This document shows, piece by piece, positions 13,949 through 18,745 of a DNA stretch of 20,053 nt. Each line of letters starts with the position of its first letter. The first letter of the stretch is position 1. This DNA comes from a virus, in the IMG/VR virus record IMGVR_UViG_3300044638_004008, positions 1-20,053 of that record. One strand, 5' to 3'. Position numbers and translations under genes: made by a program. The notes under the pieces were generated by a model. That model was not told the DNA's origin and searched no databases. It worked only from the letters and a program-made list of their open reading frames with translations.

Positions 13949-14169
13949 TATTTTTGGTACGACTTGCGACCGTGCGTGTAGCAAACGCCCTTGCTGCGGC
14001 CACCGTCAAATTTGTGGTCAGGGCCAGTTGCGTCGGCTTTGCCCATGGCAACACCGTTCACAACGCGTTCCATGCGTTCACCAGTTTTGTCGCTGGCAGT
14101 TGCGCCAGCGGGCGCCTTGGCGCTAGTACCATAGCCCTTGGGCTGCATTTCGGCGTTATCTTTGTTCAT
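13948..14169 (-). CDS. 73-aa basic phage protein
   Basis: The product (MNKDNAEMQPKGYGTSAKAP...) is polar, Gly/Lys-rich and probably disordered, with a short motif VCYTHGRKSYQK at the end. It is not assigned to a named family. It has an excellent GAAAGGAAAAAACC leader before its ATG. Its stop overlaps the kinase start (TAATG), so the two are likely co-translated. It could in principle be a partner or antitoxin of the kinase because of this coupling, but nothing in its sequence resembles known epsilon antitoxins, which are helical bundles. The charge and Gly/Lys content fit the group of small basic proteins in this operon. Confidence 0.7.
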   Translation of the reverse strand: MNKDNAEMQPKGYGTSAKAPAGATASDKTGERMERVVNGVAMGKADATGPDHKFDGGRSKGVCYTHGRKSYQK

Positions 14170-14181
14170 GGTTTTTTCCTT

Positions 14182-14541
14182 TCAGTTTAGGAATTTCAAA
14201 CGATACAACGTTTTGTCAATTAACGAAACGATTTCGTCAATGATATTCTGAAGTTCAGAATCTTGGGGCAAGTCTTCCCTGGCTTCGTCCACAAACTTCA
14301 ACAACGATTCCAAATATTTAACAGGGTCTTTGGCGTTGTGGAATTCTTCAGGGTACTTTTTAATTTTCTCGTATCTGCCTTGGAAGGATTCGGCAAAATC
14401 ATCTGCCAAATCAATAATTTCGACGTAATATTTTCCCAGCGCCTTATGTACCGAATAGGAATCGGTCGATAGGTGCATGAAATGTGTCACCGTGCTGCTA
14501 TGCAGTAATGCGGCGATAAATTCGGATGCGTCGTTTTCCAT
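14182..14541 (-). CDS. DUF5856 / Dps-ferritin-like protein (119 aa)
   Basis: The 119-residue, almost wholly helical product fits the DUF5856 phage family: LLHSSTVTHFMHLSTDSYSVH, then KALGKYYVEIIDLADDFAES and FQGRYEKIKKYPEE. This spacing of His, Tyr, Asp and Glu in antiparallel helices resembles Dps/ferritin-like four-helix bundles, in which His and Asp/Glu bind iron; whether iron binds here is unknown. It is the first gene after the terminator at 14558-14582 and thus the first gene of the late block. No clear ribosome binding site precedes its ATG (only TTATCATCGCCAC), and the distance to the terminator T-run is 16 bases. A role in DNA protection or virion assembly is possible. Confidence 0.78.
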   Translation of the reverse strand: MENDASEFIAALLHSSTVTHFMHLSTDSYSVHKALGKYYVEIIDLADDFAESFQGRYEKIKKYPEEFHNAKDPVKYLESLLKFVDEAREDLPQDSELQNIIDEIVSLIDKTLYRLKFLN

Positions 14542-14557
14542 GTGGCGATGATAAAGG

Positions 14558-14582
14558 AAAAAAGCGGGGGCCGAAACCCCCG
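14558..14582 (-). terminator. Intrinsic terminator between early and late blocks
   Basis: Read leftward, CGGGGG-TTTCGG-CCCCCG forms a six-pair GC stem followed by C then TTTTTT. It begins 1-2 bases after the stop of the HNH gene. A second hairpin, AACGGCT/AGCCGTT (14591-14609, seven pairs), lies just before it inside the gene. Together they form a strong early-to-late transcription boundary. Confidence 0.85.
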
Positions 14583-14583
14583 A

Positions 14584-14964
14584 TTAAGGCAACGGCTCAA
14601 AAAGCCGTTCCCATTCTGCATTATTTGGGATCGGCACGTCAACCGGCCATCGGCCATTGTCAACCAGGCAATCGACCGTTTTTTTGTGCGCCACCCACCA
14701 GGCTTGTTGACGTTCCCGCTTTGTCCATTGGGCGCCCTGGTCAATGTCGTGATGGCATGACATACAAAGCGCCGCCGTCAGGTTGTCGTCGGCCTTGATG
14801 CCGCGGCCTTTGCCACCACCCCAATTTGTATGTGCTGCCTGGACAAAATGGCTGCTGCCGCACAATTGGCAATCCAGGCTGGCCACCAGGCGCAACAACT
14901 TTTTGCTTCGGATGTAGGGGTGTTTTTGCACTTGCATGATTTGTTTCTTGCGCCAGCCGGTCAC
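14584..14964 (-). CDS. HNH-type nuclease-like protein
   Basis: A compact zinc-dependent nuclease-like protein of 126 residues. CQLCG (Cys32, Cys35), AAHTNW (His45), a GKGRGIKADDNLTAALC stretch with Asn61 and Cys67, and SCHHDIDQG (Cys70, His71-72) form a His-Me finger with paired Cys zinc ligands. This arrangement is found in phage Ref/DUF968 and YbcO/DUF1364 proteins, which act in recombination and DNA processing; the exact subfamily is not decided here. It sits directly after NinB in a nin-like cassette. The GTG start (14964-14962) overlaps the NinB stop as GTGA and has AAAGGGATTGAAGC upstream; an ATG nine codons further in is an alternative. A terminator follows its stop. Confidence 0.8.
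   Translation of the reverse strand: MTGWRKKQIMQVQKHPYIRSKKLLRLVASLDCQLCGSSHFVQAAHTNWGGGKGRGIKADDNLTAALCMSCHHDIDQGAQWTKRERQQAWWVAHKKTVDCLVDNGRWPVDVPIPNNAEWERLFEPLP
14613..14642 (-). promoter_or_regulatory. Weak candidate late promoter inside the HNH gene
   Basis: Read leftward, TTGACG (14642-14637) and CAGAAT (14618-14613) are separated by 18 bases. The predicted start near 14606 lies just before the terminator at 14558-14582, so any transcript would meet the terminator after about 25-50 bases. That layout would resemble lambda pR'-tR'. The -10 is poor and coding constraint could explain the match. Confidence 0.2.
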
Positions 14965-15362
14965 GCTTCAATCCCTTTTTCCGCGCACCAGGCCAACAGC
15001 CATTCAATGAATTCGGTGGCGTCGGGAATGGTGAATTTGTGCGTTTGCCACCCTAATTGGACAACCCGTTGGCCATCCAGGCTTGGCGACACCTTGCCGA
15101 TCTTGCGGTCGGTTTCGTGCGCCCATTGGTCAATCAACAGGCGTTTCCAATCGTCAGCCGACCAGGTGGAACCAGCCACGCGCATGGCCAGGTAAATTTG
15201 ATGGATGATCGCGTGGAACATATCGTTTTGATCGCTTGACCTGGTGGCCCGCTTGATTTCCAGGCGCATTTTGTGGCCAGCCATCAAATTATTTTTGACT
15301 TCCGGCCAAATGTTATCCATCAAAATCTTGGCTTGCTGCGCGTTGTGTAGTTCGTAAATCAC
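14961..15362 (-). CDS. ninB: NinB family recombination protein (lambda Orf-like)
   Basis: The 133-residue product (begins MIYELHNAQQAKILMDNIWP) carries NinB signatures: KRATRSSDQNDMFHAIIHQI (about 43-62), the STWSADDWKRLLIDQW block, and the C-terminal FIEWLLAWCAEKGI. NinB (Orf) assists phage recombination mediators by loading or modulating single-strand annealing proteins, which here could include the ERF protein of the divergent operon. The usual length is about 140 residues. I chose the GTG at 15362-15360 because it overlaps the VRR-NUC stop as GTGA; longer in-frame extensions upstream lie wholly within that gene and look like shadow sequence. It is followed by the HNH nuclease with another GTGA overlap. 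Confidence 0.9.
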   Translation of the reverse strand: MIYELHNAQQAKILMDNIWPEVKNNLMAGHKMRLEIKRATRSSDQNDMFHAIIHQIYLAMRVAGSTWSADDWKRLLIDQWAHETDRKIGKVSPSLDGQRVVQLGWQTHKFTIPDATEFIEWLLAWCAEKGIEA

Positions 15363-15646
15363 TTCAACACCCCCAACATTCGCAACGCCGCGTCGGGGCC
15401 GTCCACGATGGCCAAGGGGCCACCGCGCCAGGCGCCGTGCCACTTTAGTTGGGCGTCGGTCAATCGCCGTTCCGAAGGCGTTTTGCGGCCATCCTTAATT
15501 TCCATAAGCAACGTCTTGCCCTGAAATCCCACCAACAAATCAGGTACACCTTGGCCAACAGCCGCCAAAGATTGAACCGTAGCGCCAGCCGTGCGTAATG
15601 CCAATACAACTTGTTCATGGTTTGCGTCTATCCTGGCTGCTCTCAT
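15359..15646 (-). CDS. VRR-NUC domain nuclease (95 aa)
   Basis: A compact PD-(D/E)xK nuclease. GVPDLLVG (Asp36) and LLMEIKDG (Glu49, Lys51) form the catalytic core, and LTDAQLKWH (62-70) is the family's third conserved block. Virus-type VRR-NUC proteins are stand-alone and can cleave branched DNA such as Holliday junctions, so a role in phage recombination or in resolving replication products before packaging is likely. At 95 residues it is of ordinary size for the phage version. It is translated from an ATG that overlaps the upstream stop (ATGA) and ends in a GTGA overlap with ninB, placing it firmly in the early recombination operon. Active-site residues are intact. Confidence 0.9.
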   Translation of the reverse strand: MRAARIDANHEQVVLALRTAGATVQSLAAVGQGVPDLLVGFQGKTLLMEIKDGRKTPSERRLTDAQLKWHGAWRGGPLAIVDGPDAALRMLGVLK

Positions 15647-15954
15647 TTTTGACCCTGTTCATATCTTGCCGCAATGTAAGCGCTGCACCAGGGCCGCGGA
15701 TTTTCTCGATTTTCTCTATCGTTTGCAGCCACCAAAGGTTGGCCAACTTCGTCCCCCTCTCGCGCTGGTGAATCTTGAAGCGGCGCAACCAATCCCTGGC
15801 TTCGCATTCCCGTCGCCAAGAATCTGACCATGTTGGGTTCGCGCCATCCGGCAAGGTCACCGGTTGCAATAAGGGCTGCGGTGATTTGGTCAAAGTCAAA
15901 GGTTTGCCCTTCCTGAAGTTTGTTCAACAATAAATGGCCCTGGTCACGGGTCAT
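15643..15954 (-). CDS. Hypothetical early protein (103 aa)
   Basis: No family recognised. The N-terminal 60 residues (MTRDQGHLLLNKLQEGQTFD, then FDQITAALIATGDL and MVRFLATGMRSQG) look like a small helical, possibly winged-helix fold, and the second half is polar and disordered. I chose ATG 15954 because it overlaps the upstream stop as ATGA; an earlier in-frame ATG lies inside the preceding gene. The stop overlaps the VRR-NUC start in the same way. This chain of overlaps, plus the plausible composition, favours this frame over a 94-residue open frame in another phase (15615-15899). It may take part in replication or recombination by location. Confidence 0.7.
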   Translation of the reverse strand: MTRDQGHLLLNKLQEGQTFDFDQITAALIATGDLAGWREPNMVRFLATGMRSQGLVAPLQDSPAREGDEVGQPLVAANDRENRENPRPWCSAYIAARYEQGQK

Positions 15955-16379
15955 GCGTTCTTCTCCTTGAGTTTGGCTTCGGTACGCTTCATCAATTCCC
16001 AATCTGAATCAGTACTTTCCCAAAGTTCGTTTGCTTCCTCATCCGTCAGCCCTACCCATGTGCGCTGTGGTGGCGTAATGTTCCAATCCTGCACCTTTGC
16101 GTCATCCAAAGACAAGCCCCGCATCTTTGCAAAATCTCTGATTGCATCCGCTGCTGGTGATGCGTTATCAGCAGATGACAAAACAATGCGTTCTTTGCGT
16201 GATGTCAACCAGCCCATGAAGTCAAACAGTGCGCCAGCAATGACAGGATGCGCCACAGGCTCTTGCTCTGGCTGTGCCAAGGCTTCAATTACATCGTCAA
16301 CCAGCAAGCGCAATGGGTCAACAGCATCAAGCCCAAGGCAACTGATCTGAAGTTGTCTAATCAATTCGTCTTTGCTCAT
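15951..16379 (-). CDS. Hypothetical early protein (142 aa)
   Basis: Acidic protein of 142 residues, mostly helical, beginning MSKDELIRQLQISCLGLDAV. The C-terminal section PQRTWVGLTDEEANELWEST and DWELMKRTEAKLKEKNA resembles a short module (WVGLTDEE...) seen at the ends of many small phage proteins, of unknown function. A Met/Trp-containing segment near residue 50 (ALFDFMGWLTSRKERI) could form a compact core. Both ends make ATGA overlaps with neighbours (16376-16379 upstream, 15951-15954 downstream), so it is certainly translated in this operon if they are. No nuclease, helicase or HTH motif is seen. Confidence 0.72.
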   Translation of the reverse strand: MSKDELIRQLQISCLGLDAVDPLRLLVDDVIEALAQPEQEPVAHPVIAGALFDFMGWLTSRKERIVLSSADNASPAADAIRDFAKMRGLSLDDAKVQDWNITPPQRTWVGLTDEEANELWESTDSDWELMKRTEAKLKEKNA

Positions 16380-16765
16380 TTGGGCATCCTTAAATGTTTG
16401 GTCAATTCACGCATTTTGGCCAATGCTTCCTGTTTTTTTCTTTCAGTTTCGATTTTTTCGTGCAATGTTGGCTGCCTGGTTATCAGCGTTTCGGGCTTGT
16501 CAGGAATGCGCGGGCCGTCCATCAACAGTTTTTTAAACGCCAGGGCCGACGGTGGCCGGTCGGGGTTCATGTGCTGCAATGCGTAATCCATCTTTGGCCG
16601 ATAAGTTAGTCCACGCCCACATTCATCTATCCACACCTGGCGAACCAGGTTAGGGTCAACATCGCGCCAATGGTTGGCAAACGTGGCGCCGTAAATGGCG
16701 TTCATCTTGCTGAACACGTAATCAAAGCCGCTGTCGGCATCACAAAAGTCGCTTGCGTTCCACAT
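16376..16765 (-). CDS. P-like replication protein (putative helicase loader)
   Basis: The 129-residue product begins MWNASDFCDADSGFDYVFSK and continues with FANHWRDVDPNLVRQVWIDE, then LTYRPKMDYALQHM and a Lys-rich helix at the end. The NHWRDVDPNLVRQVW and PSALAFKKLL pattern matches short phage proteins annotated as replication protein P, whose lambda counterpart delivers host DnaB helicase to the origin protein. It lies directly after the DUF1376 gene and overlaps it by 26 bases, the position expected for an O-P pair. It is much shorter than lambda P (233 residues), so the helicase-loader function is inferred rather than shown. It is followed by another ATGA overlap. Confidence 0.6.
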   Translation of the reverse strand: MWNASDFCDADSGFDYVFSKMNAIYGATFANHWRDVDPNLVRQVWIDECGRGLTYRPKMDYALQHMNPDRPPSALAFKKLLMDGPRIPDKPETLITRQPTLHEKIETERKKQEALAKMRELTKHLRMPK

Positions 16766-17492
16766 GGGACACCTCCACGGTTTGTTCGGGTTTTGCCCAA
16801 AATGGGGTTGGTGCTGGTTTTGGTGTCGCCAGGCCGCGTGTCAATTCGCCCATTGCGTTCTGCCTGGCTTCCGATGCCGTCACCTGATCTTTTGCCCAAC
16901 TGGCTTTGAAACTTTGCCAACCACGGGTGCAACACATCGCCAATGCCTGTTCCAACGTAAATCCAGCCCTTTGGGCCTCTTTTTCGATACCAGCCAAGGC
17001 CACGGTAGTCACCGGCGCCCGTTTGGCCTTCCTGATGGCTAAAAACGATTCCCAAACATCATTGGAAACGCCGTCAGGCGGGGCGGTGACAACCGCCTTT
17101 GTTTTCTTGGCTTTTGTATCTTGGGTCTTGGGTCTTGGGTCTTGTATAGCATTGCCATCGCTGTGCGGTCGCATTGCGGTCGCATTCCAACGCGCTTGGG
17201 CGCTGGCTTTGGCCTTTTCGCTTTTGTCCTGGATGGCCTGAATTTCACGGCCAACACGTTCCGACCACCAGCCGCCGTCGATCAGTTCAAAAAATTCACG
17301 CAACACGTTCGCAATGCTTTCGGAATGCGAACGCATACGAATTAACCTGGCAACTTCGCCAACGTCTTCCGGCAAGGGTTTTTCGTGAAGGTAGCACCAA
17401 TCAAGCATTCGGCGATATGCCAAATCTTCTGATTCGTCCAGGTGCGCGGTGTGACTTTGATAGTCACCGATGTTGAATTGGTAATAGTGCAT
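16740..17492 (-). CDS. DUF1376 (YdaU-like) replication protein
   Basis: The N-terminal half matches DUF1376/YdaU: MHYYQFNIGDYQSHTAHLDE, DLAYRRMLDWCYLHEKPLP and a DGGWWSERVGREI block, ending in an AQARWNA motif. Proteins of this family often occupy the replication-initiation (O-like) slot of phage genomes and probably bind DNA through a winged-helix fold. After a low-complexity linker (IQDPRPKTQDTKAKKTKA) residues about 140-215 form a second helical domain (VSNDVWESFLAIRKAKRAPV, then WQSFKASWAKDQV). I start at ATG 17492, with AAAGGTGGGTTA before it; an in-frame ATG exists 5 codons upstream. The linker DNA carries a 7-bp tandem repeat (17119-17144). Any origin is not recognisable. Confidence 0.82.
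   Translation of the reverse strand: MHYYQFNIGDYQSHTAHLDESEDLAYRRMLDWCYLHEKPLPEDVGEVARLIRMRSHSESIANVLREFFELIDGGWWSERVGREIQAIQDKSEKAKASAQARWNATAMRPHSDGNAIQDPRPKTQDTKAKKTKAVVTAPPDGVSNDVWESFLAIRKAKRAPVTTVALAGIEKEAQRAGFTLEQALAMCCTRGWQSFKASWAKDQVTASEARQNAMGELTRGLATPKPAPTPFWAKPEQTVEVSHVERKRLL
17119..17144. repeat. 7-bp tandem repeat (TCTTGGG, 3.7 copies)
   Basis: TCTTGGG occurs three times in a row and then as TCTTG. It encodes part of the Pro/Lys/Gln/Asp linker of the DUF1376 protein. Gain or loss of one unit would shift the reading frame. Nearby, TGCGGTCGCAT is duplicated in tandem (17164-17174 and 17175-17185), an 11-bp repeat. Confidence 0.9.
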
Positions 17493-17503
17493 TAACCCAC
17501 CTT

Positions 17504-17563
17504 TCATCCCACCCAAAAAAGGAAACATCGGAAGGCGGGTGGGTCGCTTTTCGGGTGGCTCAT
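17504..17563 (-). CDS. Possible 19-aa leader ORF before DUF1376 gene
   Basis: ATG at 17563-17561 with GGTGGAAGTC upstream opens a frame of 19 codons and ends in TGA at 17506-17504, 11 bases before the replication-protein start. It might act as a leader peptide coupling translation across the 103-base gap after the Cro-like gene. The gap is otherwise without a recognisable gene. Such short frames are common by chance. Confidence 0.2.
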   Translation of the reverse strand: MSHPKSDPPAFRCFLFWVG

Positions 17564-17595
17564 GACTTCCACCCTATCCGTGCTTCACAAAAATT

Positions 17596-17754
17596 TTATC
17601 CCTTAAACCATTTAGGACGCAATGCTTTTAACTGCCACACCCGTGCCGGTGGAACATCGTTCCCCCATTGGCTGACTGCCGCCCTGGTGATTCCCAACAG
17701 TTCGGCAAGCGCCTTGGCTGATCCAGCCAGTTTGATTGCTTTTTCTTTGTCCAT
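17596..17754 (-). CDS. Cro-like HTH repressor (52 aa)
   Basis: The product starts MDKEKAIKLAGSAKALAELL and shows a typical Cro/YdaS helix-turn-helix: AKALAELLGITRAAVSQWG (13-31) with the turn Gly21 and a recognition helix TRAAVSQW. The PPARVWQLKAL segment that follows is also characteristic of Cro-like regulators, which are 50-80 residues. It binds DNA as a dimer, probably the palindromes at 17763-17861. It is the first leftward gene, next to the divergent intergenic region. The predicted promoter (17761-17789) places transcription start at or within a base of the ATG, so the mRNA may be leaderless; a weak GGAAAG lies three to five bases before the ATG. No separate CI repressor is visible, so Cro versus CI role cannot be decided from the sequence alone. 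Confidence 0.85.
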   Translation of the reverse strand: MDKEKAIKLAGSAKALAELLGITRAAVSQWGNDVPPARVWQLKALRPKWFKG

Positions 17755-17760
17755 CTTTCC

Positions 17761-17789
17761 ATGTTAAGCGGCCTTGCGTTGTGTGTCAA
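17761..17789 (-). promoter_or_regulatory. Leftward promoter of the Cro-like gene and replication operon
   Basis: Read leftward, a perfect TTGACA (17789-17784), a 17-base spacer and TAACAT (17766-17761, four of six consensus) make a good sigma-70 promoter. The expected start is near 17754-17755, the A of the Cro-like ATG. Operator-like site 1 (17763-17778) overlaps the -10, so the regulator could repress its own promoter. Confidence 0.75.
17763..17778. promoter_or_regulatory. Operator-like palindrome, site 1
   Basis: GTTAAGCGGCCTTGCG matches 10 of 14 defined bases of the GTTAAGCNNGCTTAAC consensus, with one half perfect. That half contains the start of the -10 of the leftward promoter. The consensus was derived by comparing the four sites in this window. 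Confidence 0.55.
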
Positions 17790-17809
17790 TAGCAACAAAT
17801 TTCCTTAAA

Positions 17810-17825
17810 GTTAAGGGGGCTTTAC
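17810..17825. promoter_or_regulatory. Operator-like palindrome, site 2
   Basis: GTTAAGGGGGCTTTAC matches 12 of 14 consensus bases. It lies between the divergent promoters with no recognisable promoter of its own, centred 47 bases from site 1 and 36 bases from site 3, the position of a middle operator in a lambda-like switch. Confidence 0.55.
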
Positions 17826-17834
17826 AAATAGTTG

Positions 17835-17863
17835 TTGCAATGTTGGTTTAGTTGGCTTAACAT
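17835..17863 (+). promoter_or_regulatory. Rightward early promoter upstream of the LPD29 gene
   Basis: TTGCAA (17835-17840), a 17-base spacer and TAACAT (17858-17863) form a moderate sigma-70 promoter with the same -10 as the leftward promoter. Expected start is near 17870, giving about a 43-base leader before the ATG at 17913. Operator site 3 covers the spacer and -10. Confidence 0.6.
17846..17861. promoter_or_regulatory. Operator-like palindrome, site 3
   Basis: GTTTAGTTGGCTTAAC matches 12 of 14 consensus bases and has a perfect right half. The -10 of the rightward promoter begins at position 13 of the palindrome, the same register seen at sites 1 and 4, so binding would block RNA polymerase. 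Confidence 0.6.
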
Positions 17864-17890
17864 TCAGTCATGCCCTAGCGAATTGCACGG

Positions 17891-17908
17891 GGTCTTTTAA
17901 AAGGAAAT
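17891..17908 (+). repeat. Duplicated translation leader, copy 1
   Basis: GGTCTTTTAAAAGGAAAT, just before the LPD29 ATG, recurs as GGTCTTTTAAAAAGGAAAT at 18776-18794 before the 84-aa gene. It contains the palindrome CTTTTAAAAG, which overlaps the AAAAGGAAA ribosome binding sequence and could pair with it. Confidence 0.7.
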
Positions 17909-17912
17909 CAAA

Positions 17913-18464
17913 ATGTCAAATCGTGAATACCTCTCTTGCTCTGAAACCGCAAAATTAATTCGTGCGGCACTCAGAGAATCATTCCCAGGCGTGAAATTCA
18001 GCGTTCGTTCTAGCGTCTATTCCGGCGGCGCCAGCATCAACATTCGTTACACCGACGGCCCAACTTACGAACAAGTCAAAGCCGTGGCCGGTATGTTCGA
18101 AGGCGCTTATTTCGACGGAATGACAGATTACAAAGGTCTGAATTACGGCAGCCTGGACGGCAACGAAGTTCGGTTCGGCGCTGACTTCATTTTCGTAAAC
18201 CGTGATTTCAGCCTTGGATTTTTGGAAAGCAATGTGCGGGCCGCTTGCGAATACTACGGTTACGCAATGCCAACAATCACCGGTGGCGGCGCTTATAGCG
18301 CATACATCGCCGACCGGCTGGATTACGAAACCAACCGCCGCATCATGGCCAAGGTTTCCGAAATCAGCCTGGTGGCCACCAGCGAAAGCGCCACCTTGGC
18401 CCGTGTCGGGTTCCTGGGTGACGATGGTTACGGTTACGGCGCCGTTGGCCGGTTGGCAGCATAA
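17913..18464 (+). CDS. LPD29-domain protein (183 aa)
   Basis: The N-terminal region (about residues 5-75: YLSCSETAKLIRAALRESFP, KFSVRSSVYSGGASINIRYT, TYEQVKAVAGMFEGAYFDGM) matches the Large Polyvalent protein-associated Domain 29 family, known from plasmids and mobile elements and from phage early regions, with no defined biochemical role. The remainder (about 80-183) is Tyr/Gly-rich with VNRDFSLGFLESNV and a helical MAKVSEISLVATSESATLA region, with no catalytic motif that I recognise. It is the first gene of the rightward early operon, immediately after the promoter at 17835-17863, with AAAAGGAAATCAAA before the ATG. Early position and mobile-element family suggest a host-takeover or counter-defence role, which is inference. 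Confidence 0.8.
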   Translation: MSNREYLSCSETAKLIRAALRESFPGVKFSVRSSVYSGGASINIRYTDGPTYEQVKAVAGMFEGAYFDGMTDYKGLNYGSLDGNEVRFGADFIFVNRDFSLGFLESNVRAACEYYGYAMPTITGGGAYSAYIADRLDYETNRRIMAKVSEISLVATSESATLARVGFLGDDGYGYGAVGRLAA

Positions 18465-18474
18465 GGGGGACACC

Positions 18475-18573
18475 ATGAACCGCGAACCAACCGATTGGGA
18501 AGTTGTGGTCATGGCGCTGATTGCGGCGCCTGTGATCTACGTTTTGCTGTGGCTGGCCATGGCGATGTTTTAA
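18475..18573 (+). CDS. 32-aa single-pass membrane peptide
   Basis: ATG at 18475 with AAGGGGGACACC before it gives MNREPTDWEVVVMALIAAPV and then IYVLLWLAMAMF, ending in TAA. About residues 10-32 form one hydrophobic membrane helix with a short polar N-terminus. It follows the LPD29 gene by 10 bases and precedes the 53-aa gene by 10 bases. The good ribosome binding site and regular spacing support it as a real gene. Tiny early membrane proteins in phages may alter host membranes or block superinfection; no more specific function can be read here. Confidence 0.65.
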   Translation: MNREPTDWEVVVMALIAAPVIYVLLWLAMAMF

Positions 18574-18583
18574 GGGGAACAAC

Positions 18584-18745
18584 GTGAAAATTTTTAGAGT
18601 ACATCGGGCTGGCAAAGTTTTCTTTGCCACGTACCTGGGTGGCGTGTATTTCGAACGCGCCAGCGAAAAAGAATTGCGCGAAGCAATAGCAGTCCGCGAA
18701 GGGTTTGCAAAAATATTTGCAAGTTCTGTTGACTTTTTTGGTTAA
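18584..18745 (+). CDS. 53-aa hypothetical protein (GTG start)
   Basis: GTG at 18584 with AAGGGGAACAAC before it opens MKIFRVHRAGKVFFATYLGG and continues through YFERASEKELREAIAVREGF to a Phe-rich end, stop TAA at 18743. It looks like a small beta-beta-alpha protein with a charged helix (ASEKELREAIAVREGFAKIF). No family recognised. The second rightward promoter's -35 (18729-18734) lies inside its last codons and operator site 4 (18741-18756) starts on its stop codon, so its 3' end is doubly used. Spacing to the previous gene matches the operon's other junctions. Confidence 0.6.
   Translation: MKIFRVHRAGKVFFATYLGGVYFERASEKELREAIAVREGFAKIFASSVDFFG

Noticed and set aside
15363-15443. N-terminal extension of NinB
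   Set aside because: The extra residues are Arg/Gly-rich shadow sequence of the VRR-NUC gene, and the GTGA overlap gives a better start.
15615-15899. 94-codon minus-strand frame overlapping the 103-aa gene
   Set aside because: The competing frame at 15643-15954 makes clean ATGA overlaps with both neighbours; this one does not and has no ribosome site.
17493-17595. Possible terminator after the Cro-like gene
   Set aside because: The gap is G/C-rich in runs but has no stable stem followed by a leftward T-run.
17755-17912. CI-type repressor or integrase as evidence for lysogeny
   Set aside because: Only the 52-aa HTH gene is present beside the switch; no second repressor, peptidase-type CI or integrase is seen, so a temperate lifestyle cannot be claimed.
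17979-18512. 177-codon minus-strand frame opposite the LPD29 gene
   Set aside because: The plus-strand protein matches a known domain family and has a promoter and ribosome site; the reverse frame has neither.
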